Positions 38,701 to 47,381 of a stretch of 64,000 bases of DNA are shown piece by piece (within the stretch, counting starts at the first letter, position 1; every line of letters starts with the position of its first letter). A program made the translations under genes and the position numbers. The notes beneath the pieces are model-generated. The model did not search any database, had not been told where the DNA came from, and worked only from the letters and a program-made list of their open reading frames with translations. Origin of the DNA: Abelmoschus esculentus (lineage: Eukaryota; Streptophyta; Magnoliopsida; Malvales; Malvaceae). The stretch is taken from contig JAUCBN010000007.1 in NCBI GenBank assembly GCA_035048815.1, positions 317,501 to 381,500 of the forward strand. Reading direction: 5' to 3'.

Positions 38701-39015
38701 TTGGTTTGGATTCAATCATTGCTTGGTGAGCTTGGAGTTGTTATGGAGGGAGTTCCTACGCTTTGGTGTGACAACACAAGTGCAGTGGCAGTCTCTTCCA
38801 ATCCAGTTATGCATTCCAAGTTCAAGCATGTTGAATTGGGTCTCTATTTTGTTCGGGAAAAAGTTTCTTCAGGTCAGTTAGCTGTTAATGAAGTTTCAGC
38901 ATACGAGCAGGTGGCAGATGTTTTGACCAAACCATTATCAGCTCCTGCGTTTCATAGGCATCGTCTCAAACTTGCGGTTGTACCAGTTCATGAACAAGAT
39001 TCTTCCCAGGTTTGA
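35767..39015 (+). CDS. Copia pol: integrase, reverse transcriptase and RNase H, open frame of 1082 residues
   Basis: In order: the GAG-pre-integrase zinc region (LWHRRLGHPS and a CDAC pair), the integrase core (SDLWGP, TDGGTEY, then an EQND...ERKH block where the family usually has QNG), an integrase C-terminal variable region rich in Ser/Pro, reverse transcriptase (KWIFKIKRNPDG, then catalytic YVDDIILTG at about 38047) and RNase H (DANW, STAEAEYRS, WCDNTSA). It ends at TGA 39015, 114 bp before the 3' LTR. It shares its frame with the preceding protease segment but is cut from it by the TAG at 35755, and there is no natural start codon of its own. It is probably not translated as it stands. 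Confidence 0.9.
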   Translation: MLLEGKLTPDGLYQLLPPNVGDIRATEVAAAYNTSNSANNANSSQLFDLWHRRLGHPSISVLKLVFKLCDISSHENNMSQLLCDACLQGKAHKLPFLESTTKYTAPFELVVSDLWGPAPVCSDGYVYYVSFIDVFSRHTWVYLLKKKSEVVQCFLNFSKLVEVQFGQKIKMFQTDGGTEYQPLRNWFLSNGVLHRVTCPYTSEQNDKAERKHCHVVEMGLTLLAQAQLPLKFWSHAFTTAVFLINRLPTSVLDGKSPYEVLFKEVPDYSFIKVFGCTCYPLTRPYNRHKLDFRSTKCTFLGYSSFHKGYKCLDASDKLIISRHVVFSELEFPFVEKQQNGTGFEYESNIQEVPFVVVSPTKFHTLLQSEGEDIVGRPSSTQDSAQVRTDCSPSVPPVNITSVAAGGNPLPVIDSGVLSAGSPVAAPSSDSQLPAVSLAPAPFDASPASPESVSSGHESAESIPSRVNSSQGGRECDDPPAGDIGMVSSFDFSTEQEVQVPPDIASDRFPDDEEHIDVAFDDSMVLQQGTASQSVPLERTNHHHMVTRSKNGIRKPRILHVDLLEEPTNIKDAMKSPHWRAATQAEYDALMKNNTWSLVPLPPNRRAVSCKWIFKIKRNPDGTIARYKAKLVAKGYLQEAGIDFHEVFSPVVKPDTVRVIISLAVSKGWSLRQIDINNAFLNGDLTEEVFMVQPPGYELTGNSESTLVCKLNKALYGLKQAPRAWFEKLKTYLVQKGFVLTKSDASLFVRISSIGEIYLLVYVDDIILTGSNSVLIQQVIEDLNQVFSLKDLGPLHYFLGVEVHYTSDGIMLSQKKYILDLLAKCGFNEAKGLPTPMITSCNLSVNEGSPIEDASEYRSTVGALQYILITRPELSFAVNKVCQFMQKPCEGHLQAVRRVLRYLQGTSDYGLKFSCSSGMSLVGFADANWGTDVDDRRSTSGYCIFFGGNPVSWSSKKQQVVARSTAEAEYRSVACATAELVWIQSLLGELGVVMEGVPTLWCDNTSAVAVSSNPVMHSKFKHVELGLYFVREKVSSGQLAVNEVSAYEQVADVLTKPLSAPAFHRHRLKLAVVPVHEQDSSQV

Positions 39016-39128
39016 CACGTTTTCTTTCTTTACTTTTGTTGCATATGTTTGTTTTCTTTTTTCACAGGTTGATAAGAGTGCTTAAAGAAGTCTTTGTCAA
39101 GAGTTCAAGATTAGAATAGATAGGTGAA

Positions 39129-39378
39129 TATTAGAATAGACTGGTTGTTATTATGTACAAGTGAGTGCAGAGTAGCTTTGTGTTCTGCATCTCTTGATTT
39201 TCAGAAGCTGTTGAATCTGGAGGAAAACAGTTAGGAGGTTGTTAGTTTGTTTTCCCCCTAATTCACTACTTCTCTCCTTGTATAAATACACCGGTCTTCA
39301 TTGAAGATATTACGGTGGTTATCAATAAAAATCATAGAGAGTATCGACTCTCTTTCTCTACTCTCTCAGTTTCTAACA
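39129..39378 (+). repeat. 3' LTR of the copia element
   Basis: It is 250 bp, from TATTAGAATAG to TTTCTAACA, followed by GGCAT, the target duplication. A partial copy of its first bases (TTAGAATAGA) lies upstream at about 39111, so the left boundary was set by the target duplication and equal LTR length. Confidence 0.93.
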
Positions 39379-40279
39379 GGCATGAACATCAATTTACTCA
39401 ATTTCACGTTCGATATTCGGTATTTGACTAACACATCATTTAGTTTTTTAAGTACGTCATGTTAAAAAAAGAACGTTTAGATCCAACGATTAAAATGAAT
39501 GGTCATGGGCAACGATCAACAACGATTTAGGGTTTTGGTTTTAAAAATTGATTTTTTTTGTGATTTTTTAAAATAAAAGTTTTGGGTGTTTTTTTTCTTT
39601 AAAAAATTTAAATTAGTGTTACGTGTCAAGAATGTATTGATTATTAATTTTTTATAAATCACTAAACAGTCTGACACCTGAAATTATAACGATGTAAACA
39701 TTAGACATCTATTTTTAATAAGAAAAACACTTTAAGGACCTAAAGTTCAAGAGAGATATTTTAGATAAAGATATTCATGGTAGGTTAATTATACCGTTTC
39801 GTTTAAATGATCGGTTATTCGTTATAACTATTATTAAATTTTGTTAACCATTGCCTAAAGATTAAGAAAAAGTTAACCGTGACATTAATTGTTAATATAC
39901 AATTAATCGACGGTTCGTTATCGTTAACATGTAACCTATTATATTTACGTATTCATTATTTTTTAGAGTAATGTAATTATTTTTAATACATAAAATATTA
40001 AAATATTTATAAAAATAATTAAATAAAGATATTCTAGTGATTTACGTCGTAATTAAAAAATACTTAATACTATAAAGTTAAAAAGTTTGTAAAGCATAAC
40101 ATTTTAGCAATACACCACTAAAATTTAAGGCGTGAAAATCACTAATAATTAACTAAATATAATGATTAAAGTTCAAAACATAAAAATCACTATTAAAGTT
40201 TTAAAAGTTATTTTATATTTTTTTGACAAATCCTACTGATTTTTTTATTAAATATTGGTTTTTAATATTGGCATAAAGA

Positions 40280-40780
40280 TAATTTTAACCCACGTTCGAT
40301 TCGATTTGAGTTATTCGAGTTTGACTCGATAGAAATTTGATTCGATTCGATTCGAGTTCTTGACGAACCGAACTATTTGATACTTGACTCAAAAAACTCA
40401 CGAGCTACTTGAAAATATATATTCTATTTTTTATAATTTAAAATTTAAATTCCCAAAGTTAAAACCCTAAAATCTAAACCCTAAACATAAGTCTTAAATC
40501 CTAAATTAACACACTAAACTCTTAAATTAACAAGTTTGAGTTTACACAACTTGGGTGTCAATTTTTTTTTTCATTAGGTTTTAAATGAGACGTAACATAT
40601 AAGAGTTACTCAAGTCTAACACAATCAAATATTAATCAACACTTAACTCGATTAGATTTGATCAAAATTCAAACTTGATTAAAATTTTTAAAGAATCGAC
40701 TCAAACTCAACTTAAAATTCTAATTAACAGAATTAAACTCAATATTATTTGAGCTTGACTCAATTAGTTTACACCCCTAC
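40280..40780 (-). repeat. Dispersed CTCGA-rich repeat, copy B
   Basis: On the minus strand it starts TAGGGGTGTAAACTAATTG and runs parallel to copy A in the lipase intron over several hundred bases, including the blocks GTGTAAACTCAAACTT, TTATGTTTAGGGTT and TAGTTCGGTTCGTC. Its 5'-TAGGGGTGTAAAC terminus recalls plant hAT-type ends. No coding region. Confidence 0.65.
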
Positions 40781-42133
40781 TCGTACTAATAGACGCGCAG
40801 GACATTTACACTTCCGGATACGTGATATGTACTTCCCTACATCCCAAATGCTTCGTCCTCCTAACGTACTGCTGTAAGTATCCTACACGAATGACGAACC
40901 GATACCCTCAACAAATCCTATCACCCCACGTCCTGGAACACATACACCACAGGATGCTCTGCCTTGAGTCGGCTGATCCATAACACTTTCTATCAGTCAC
41001 TCAACTCCTATGTGGCAGGTTGTACCATATATATCGACAAGATAATACTTAAATAATATTTAATTTAATAAATAATTTATATTTGATTTAACTTGATCTT
41101 CAATAAATTTGATAAAATTTTGTTTGATTTACTTATTAATAAGTTTGTCAATTTTTATCCTATCTTTAAATATAAATATAGTAGTACTACATGGAACAGA
41201 AAAATTTATGAAAACCAAAGTTTACATATGTTTATTAAAACTAAGAGTTCAGATTTTAGTTTATTGGATTTAATATTTAAGGTGTTAGAGATAAATATTT
41301 TAAATTTTAATAAAGTATTATATAATTTTTTTTTATCTAGTTTGTATAAGTCTTATGCAATTTATTAAAATTTGGTCAATAAAAATAATTGTTCATAATC
41401 TCCGTTAGTTCTAAAATATAATCCTTAGAAGTAATTGTCTTTTTATGTGTATTTGTACGGTCGTTTCTATTACATCTGTCCAGAATCTTATTGGTTTTAT
41501 AGAAACAATAGTAATAGAAATAAACAATAGAATTCTATAATAATTATCCAATTTAAGAAATAATTATAACGATTTAATAATTATAACTTAACTTTATTAA
41601 GATTATTTTAAAAAAATTATAATAAATTTTAAAATTAACATCATCTAATAAATATAATTATAAGAAATTTAAAATTTTTATAACAAATCCTATATGATCA
41701 CTCTTGTTGCCCATGTTTAGAACATCACTAATCAAAATAATATGTAAAATAATTTTAAAAATCTAACCTTTTAATTAATAATCTATAAATATATTAAACT
41801 AACGCATAAAAAAATAAATTATTTATAAATTTTTAAAATCTTAAATTTAAATCACATAAATTCTAATTAAATATTAATTAGACTTAAATTTGAAATACTC
41901 ACAATTTCCTCGAACTCACATCCCAACTCCGTCGGACAGTTAAGTCGGTCCAACGTTGGCTGGTCTTCATTACAAAAGTCCACAGGATTATCTACAAGAA
42001 GTTGTTCCACTCGGCTGTAGCCCCTGGTTTGGAGTGAATCAGTGGAACATCAAAACAAGATACAGGGAACAAAACCGGAAAAATAACAAACAACCCCCTG
42101 AATATCAATTTAATAATCCTGTGCTTCTCCATC

Positions 42134-42139
42134 TATAAA
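42134..42139 (+). promoter_or_regulatory. TATA box of the small gene at 42233
   Basis: CTATAAAGGGC sits about 95 bp before the start codon, followed by a pyrimidine-rich leader (CTTCAACTCTACTCC). Spacing fits a plant core promoter with a leader of about 65 bp. Confidence 0.6.
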
Positions 42140-42232
42140 GGGCTGCCCCCTTTGCTGCCTTCAACTCTACTCCATATTTCATAACCCATTACTTCTCAAT
42201 TTCCTGTTACTTTGTTTCTCAGTTTAAAAAAA

Positions 42233-42571
42233 ATGGATTTCTTGATACCCAAAGCTCAGCCGTATGTCCCAGTTGCCGACGAGAAGATGAATAATGAACC
42301 AGAAGAAGCAGCGGCGGCCAAGAAAATGAATAATAACCCAGAAGATCAAGAACAGGGTCAAACGGTCAACAACGTTGTCACCAGTCAACTTCGGATAAGA
42401 TCTTCAGCTCGGTCGTCGGCTGCAGCACTGGAGAAAGAGGTGGTTCTGAGGCGGATCCGTAATCATAAGTGCAAAAACAAGGTGAGGAGTGCTTTTCAGG
42501 CTTTGGTTGGCGGAGATGGACAAGCGCAAGAAAAGTGGATGGAACTGGGAGATGCTTTCACTTGCCCTTGA
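42233..42571 (+). CDS. Small unknown plant protein, 112 residues, single exon
   Basis: The start codon follows TTTAAAAAAA, and the frame runs from MDFLIPKAQPYVPV to ELGDAFTCP. The first half is polar and acidic with a near-repeat (KMNNEPEE, KMNNNPED). The second half holds a Ser/Arg-rich stretch (RIRSSARSSAA) and a basic predicted helix (EVVLRRIRNHKCKNKVRSAF), the most likely conserved part. No signal peptide or membrane segment is visible. Good codon structure, a TATA box and a plausible leader support a real gene. I do not recognise a named family, and no function is assigned. It converges with the COR413-like gene. Confidence 0.6.
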   Translation: MDFLIPKAQPYVPVADEKMNNEPEEAAAAKKMNNNPEDQEQGQTVNNVVTSQLRIRSSARSSAAALEKEVVLRRIRNHKCKNKVRSAFQALVGGDGQAQEKWMELGDAFTCP

Positions 42572-42969
42572 AAAAATATACCCAGAAATTCATGGGGTTT
42601 GTAAATTGTTTCAATGATTATCAGTTAATGATGATGAAAGATTCAGCTTTGAATTGATCTCGTAAAAATTGGGATTGTTTTACTGATTGAATTCGAACCA
42701 TAAAATCTTGATCTGAGTTTCCAATAACATAAGAAAAAGAGAAGAAACTTAAATTTCCATTAACAATGGAAGTAGCCACCACAACGCCGAGAAACTCGGC
42801 TGCCGCCACAGTGCCCGCCTGAGCCAATGCGTTAAAATTAACGGAACTTTCAATCTCCTTTTCAGCGGTTTCTATCTTCTTCTCGACAGTCCAGTGTTGT
42901 TGAAATTCTTTCTCATTGAGAAACTATAGACAGTAAAAACAGAAACCAATCTTCTCCCTGCACTGCTTT

Positions 42970-44522
42970 TCAATTCCTTTTAAGTGGCAAGATACAATAT
43001 TGTAAGAAGAACAAGCAAGCTATACTAAACCAATAACTAAAACTACATTGACAATGCTCTAATCCTCCGTCTCCACAGATATCGGTTAGGGTAATTAAAA
43101 TCGCGATTACGAGACACAAGATGCCAGGTACATTGTAATCTCGTAACCTATCGGCCAGCCAATCTGGTGTAATGACGAACAGGATGAAACGCGGAACTGT
43201 TACATACAATACAACAAAAAGAAAATCTTTATCAGGAACGACATGTAACACGGGTGTATATCGTATTCATAGTCAGTTGATTTAATCTTCTTTTGAACCT
43301 GGAAAGGTTTCAGTAAAAAACAGATTCGAAGCGACAGCAAGAAATGCAACCCAGCAACCAAATTGCCCTCTGCATCATTATGTGAGAAATTGTAGTGAAA
43401 TATATCACTATAAAACATTCAAACCGATACTAATCAACCGAGACGAGATCGATGTTGAATACCGGCAATTACCTTACGAGTTTGAAGAGTAAGGTTGGGA
43501 AACTAGCGAAGAGATATAATACCAGGAGGTTAGTCAGCTTGTGTGATCTCCATCCTGTTAGGTTCATGAGTAATAAAAATCTGTGGAGAAGGCGAATAAC
43601 GTAAACTAAATGCTCGAATAAGGAAACAGATTAAACACAAGATTGAGTTTTCTGTTCATCCACAATCCTGGAACTGTCTCATTGATGGAACTAAAAGCCA
43701 TATGGAAAACAGAAATCACAGACAATATTTTCAATGAAGATGTCATTTAAATATGTTCTTTACAATGTATATTGCACTCAAGATTTTTCAGCCCCTAATC
43801 GAGACCTTTTCCGAAGAGAAATAATACGGATTTGATCACATACTACTTTCTTACCAAGCTGTTCGAGGCATGCATGAATATAAATTAAATGGTGCAAGCA
43901 ACAGATCTGACAACAATTTTCTGGTAGTACATAGAACTTGTTCAGTTCTTCTGCAGAAAAACAGTCTGTTTTCATGTTTTCTCCAGCTATAGTTTATTCA
44001 AGCACTACTTGAGTTCTCTCAACCGAATTCAACACTCACTCGAATGCAAGCAATATAGCCATTTCACATCCCACCATTTCAGCATTCCAAAAGCCTTCAA
44101 AACTCAACCTTTTATCTTATCCTTGTTAGAATTTTAAACCTTAAACACATCAAAAGGCAGCTGATTTACAGATATCCTATACAAGAAGAGCACCCCAATT
44201 GGCATCAACAGATTGCCAATATCACAAAAATTTACCTACATAACCATTCCTCTCTGACATCGGAAAGCAACCCAGAATGCATTATAATCTAAGATTGAAG
44301 AAAAACAACTCATATATATCAATCATGAAACCAAATTCAATATCTTTGCACCATTCATGTAGGAGAGAGAGAGAGAGAGAGAAGTAAGAACTGGTTAACT
44401 TACAAAGCAAAAATGGTGCCACCCCATTGAAAAGCGGCTCGAGCCAGTGTAGATCCTAACTCCCAATCTGCAAAACTGGAGTTCAATTTCATCACCATAT
44501 CTGCTAATCCTGAAGTAACCAT
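42970..44522 (-). CDS. COR413-family (cold-regulated 413) multi-pass membrane protein
   Basis: Minus-strand exons 44522-44404, 43580-43473, 43369-43299 and 43196-42970, all in phase, give 174 residues. The blocks follow the family order: FADWELGSTLARAAFQWGG, then LTGWRSHKLTNLLVLYLF, RGQFGCWVAFLAVASNLFF, FVITPDWLADRLRD and VPGILCLVIA. Four to five hydrophobic segments are apparent. COR413 proteins sit in the plasma or chloroplast envelope membrane and are induced by cold and ABA; their molecular role is unclear. The model is shorter than the usual roughly 200 residues. It lacks most of the family N-terminus, and after GDGG (about residue 125) the tail diverges and becomes Cys/Phe-rich. A frame change, or use of a further exon at 42621-42923, is therefore possible. 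Intron 1 is 823 bp and carries a GA repeat. Confidence 0.72.
44363..44382. repeat. (GA)10 microsatellite in intron 1 of the COR413-like gene
   Basis: A pure GA run about 20 bp downstream (on the minus strand) of the first splice donor. Confidence 0.9.
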
Positions 44523-45421
44523 TTCCCACTCTTTTTCTTCCTTCTTTTTTGCCCCCTTTAATTTTATAAACAATTCCAAAAGAATCTTTGGATTTAAGCT
44601 TTGGAAATACTTTGTTGGATCTTGTCGCCTGGTTGGTTGGGTCAGGATATCTAGAACTCAAAATGTTTTTGTTTACATGCAGGAGTTCGTACAACATGTT
44701 CCACGTGGCAGACATCTAGCCCTTAGATCTGGTTCTTTTTCCTGGAACAGTGGAATCAAACTATTCAGATATAATCATTCAATTCCGTAGCTTTGTAGCA
44801 AAAAGCCAAAAGGAAAAGAAAATTCAGTTTAAAACTTTGTAGGAGAACAAGCTGAAGCTCCAACCGATAAATAACGAAGAGTGAGGAAGCTACAAACTCT
44901 AAAACAAAGGGGAAGGGACAAGGGGAAATGGTCAAATCTTATAGAAGCTTACTTTTTACTGATTTAGTTGCAATCATTTTTTGATTTCTTGAGTTATTTT
45001 TCCATTAATTCCGTTAATATAATGACATGACATTCAAGGAACGATTCTAGTTAGAATGAATAAAAATTTGTATACAATTTCATCAATCCTGTTATTGAAT
45101 CTAAGGTACACATTATCCATCCAAAATGTAATTCTTCAGGCCATTCTTTGCCATGTAGGTTGTTGGTAATCCTCCAATGGAAACACTCCCTAAACATCAT
45201 TGATCCAAAGCCTTTGCCAATCAAATCATCAGTATACCACCATAACCGGCAGCTTTCCTTCAAAATGAGTCTGCAAATAAAATCCCAGTTTCGAATAGCA
45301 GATGCATTTTCAGATATCAATTGCGATAAGTATCGGTGGCAAAAAGGGTCAAACCGTAGAACAGTAGCTTTAGATTTGTGTTCCGATTGCTATGTAAAAT
45401 CCCCAACTAAAATCTGGAAAG

Positions 45422-47381
45422 TTATGAAGACACCACATCCCTAGCAAATAGGAGGTCACATATCTTTTCCTCCGTAGGAATGGATTCACGGAAATAAGCA
45501 TCTTTCTGCAGGATTTTCTTCTCCTTCTTATAGGTTTCTGCATTCAAGACTCTACCAAGTTTCTCGAGACCAGCTACTAAAACACAGTATGTGCCTAAAG
45601 ACGGATGAATCCCTTTCCTTCGCATTGTTTTGAATATCTTAAGTCCTTTATCAGCAGTCCCGGCAGCAAAGTAGACACCAATCAAAGCAGTATAGGTAGC
45701 AACACATTTCTGATCATCAGGCAGTGAATCGAAGATCTTTGCAGCACAAGTGGGCCTTCTAGCACATCCAAGCCGATAAATTAGGAGTGAAGCAAGATAA
45801 ACTCCAAGTGAATGTCCAGCGCTAGTCATTTGTAGGACAATCTCCACTATATCAGTAAATGTGTTTGATCTTATTAAACAACCTATCAAAGTAAGATAGG
45901 CCGTTCTCTCAAGCTCTATACCTGTTTTCACACTATATTTGAAGGCCAATAAAGCCCCATCCGGCCTACACCTATTACAATTTACATGTATGATGGCAGA
46001 CATCGTTTCGGAGTCCAACTGGATCTTCTTATTCAATAAATCAGTCAGTAAACCATCAATGGCAAGAAGATTTTGCTTTTTCAAAAGAACCCACACTAGT
46101 TCTCTGTCTAAGCTTAAAGGGGCTTCGGAATCATTTCCTTTATAGTCAACCACTCTTTCATTGTCAATAAATTCAACAGAGATATGAGGATGAACTTGCC
46201 TGAGGAGGGAATCGCTCTCACCTGCAGCTCTAAGAGTTTCAAGAGCTATTAGAAATATGGGATACCGAAGGACAATATAATTTTCATTCATGTACTGAAG
46301 GATTTGGAAAATTGGCCATGTCTCCCCTGCTTTGCAACACTTCTCAACCAAAATATTGCATGCAGCTTTGTCGGGCTTAACTCCAGCTTCTTGCATTTTG
46401 TTAAAAATTTCTAGGGCTTCTATATACTTACCTGGATACGCGGCAAAACAATAAACAACTGCATTGTAAGCATTATACTCCAGCAAAGGCACTAGATGCA
46501 GCCAAAGCTATTTACATAAGCATTAATGAAAGTGGTATACCTATGTATATGAACATGTTTGAACAATAAAATGCATATGAACATCCTGAGTTTATATTTG
46601 TGTATCCCATTTAGACATTTCAACAAACACAAAAACAGCAACACTCAAACTTACCAACCCCAAAAAGATACTCCATCAGCACTGTGTATGTGTAACAATT
46701 AGGAGAAACCCCAGAATTCAGCATCTCCTTATAAACATCACTTCCTTCCTTGATTCTCTTATTATCAAACAAAACTTTCATAAAAGCTGTATATGAAACA
46801 ACAGTAGGAAAACATCCTTTTCCTTTCATTTCCTCCCATGTTTCTATTGCCCCATCAACATCTCCACTCTTTGAAAGCCAATGCAAAACCGAAGTATAAG
46901 TAACAACATCAATTTTCAACCCCTTTTCTTGCATTTGCTGAAACAAATACTTCATCGAAGAAACCCTCCCAGCTTCTCCAAAAATGTCAAGCATTGTTGT
47001 GTAAGTAAACTGGTCATGCTTAAAGGCTCTAACTTTATCAACCCAGTTGAAAAAAAGCCAAGCTTTTTCCATTGGTGGGTGGGTTTTGAGGATTTGGTTG
47101 ACTGTAAAAGAGTCCCATTTGATGGGTAATTGTTTCAGTAGCGTTTCAGCCGAATCCCAAGTTGAACACTTTAGGATTTTGTAAATGTTTGAGATTGTGT
47201 CTCTCATGTAAACCTTTGGCTCAACATCAAACGATTTTGCTGGTTTTTTTGTGGTTCTGGTAAATTTATGTCTGGTGGGTGTTCTGGGTTTGTTTCGATG
47301 AAAGGAATGGAAATATTTGAAGGGAAAATTCAAATTTCTGAAATTTGCAACAAGTCCAGGGAGATAATTTATTCTCAACAT
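45422..47381 (-). CDS. P-class pentatricopeptide repeat (PPR) protein
   Basis: Two minus-strand exons, 47381-46655 and 46431-45422, give 578 residues. The donor is G|GTAAGT and the acceptor TATCCAG, chosen because the join restores a full PPR helix pair across the intron. At least six PPR-like motifs are readable, among them FTYTTMLDIFGEAGRV, VTYTSVLHWLSKSGDV, VSYTAFMKVLFDNKRI, YTYTVLMEYLFG, AACNILVEKCCKAG and ATYTALIGVYFAAGTA. The N-terminus (MLRINYLPGLVANFRNLNF) is basic and hydroxylated, fitting an organelle transit peptide. No E or DYW domain follows. Such proteins bind organellar RNA and aid its processing or translation. The RNA target is unknown. It resembles Arabidopsis proteins of the AT2G01390 kind, from memory only. 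Confidence 0.88.

Larger units (their letters stand above)
33628..39383 (+). mobile_element. Ty1-copia LTR retrotransposon, full structure, with 5 bp target duplication
   Basis: The element spans 33633-39378 (5746 bp) between direct repeats GGCAT (33628-33632 and 39379-39383). It has two 250 bp LTRs that differ at three positions by my reading, a primer-binding site next to the 5' LTR, gag, and a pol ordered protease, integrase, reverse transcriptase, RNase H, the copia order. The gag-protease part carries one frame change and two in-frame stops, so this copy probably cannot make its own proteins, although the integrase-RT-RNase H frame is open. LTR identity near 99% points to a recent insertion. 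No clear polypurine tract is visible before the 3' LTR. Confidence 0.93.
39384..42232. other. AT-rich intergenic DNA with a dispersed repeat and a GC-richer island
   Basis: No gene was recognised. The dispersed repeat copy B lies at 40280-40780. Bases 40795-41040 form a GC-balanced island with no open frame that I recognise. The rest is A/T-rich. About 41920-42232 is the promoter and leader of the small gene that follows. Confidence 0.55.

Noticed and set aside
40795..41045. GC-balanced island, considered as organellar DNA or a gene relic
   Set aside because: Both strands have frequent stops and I recognise no organellar or protein sequence.
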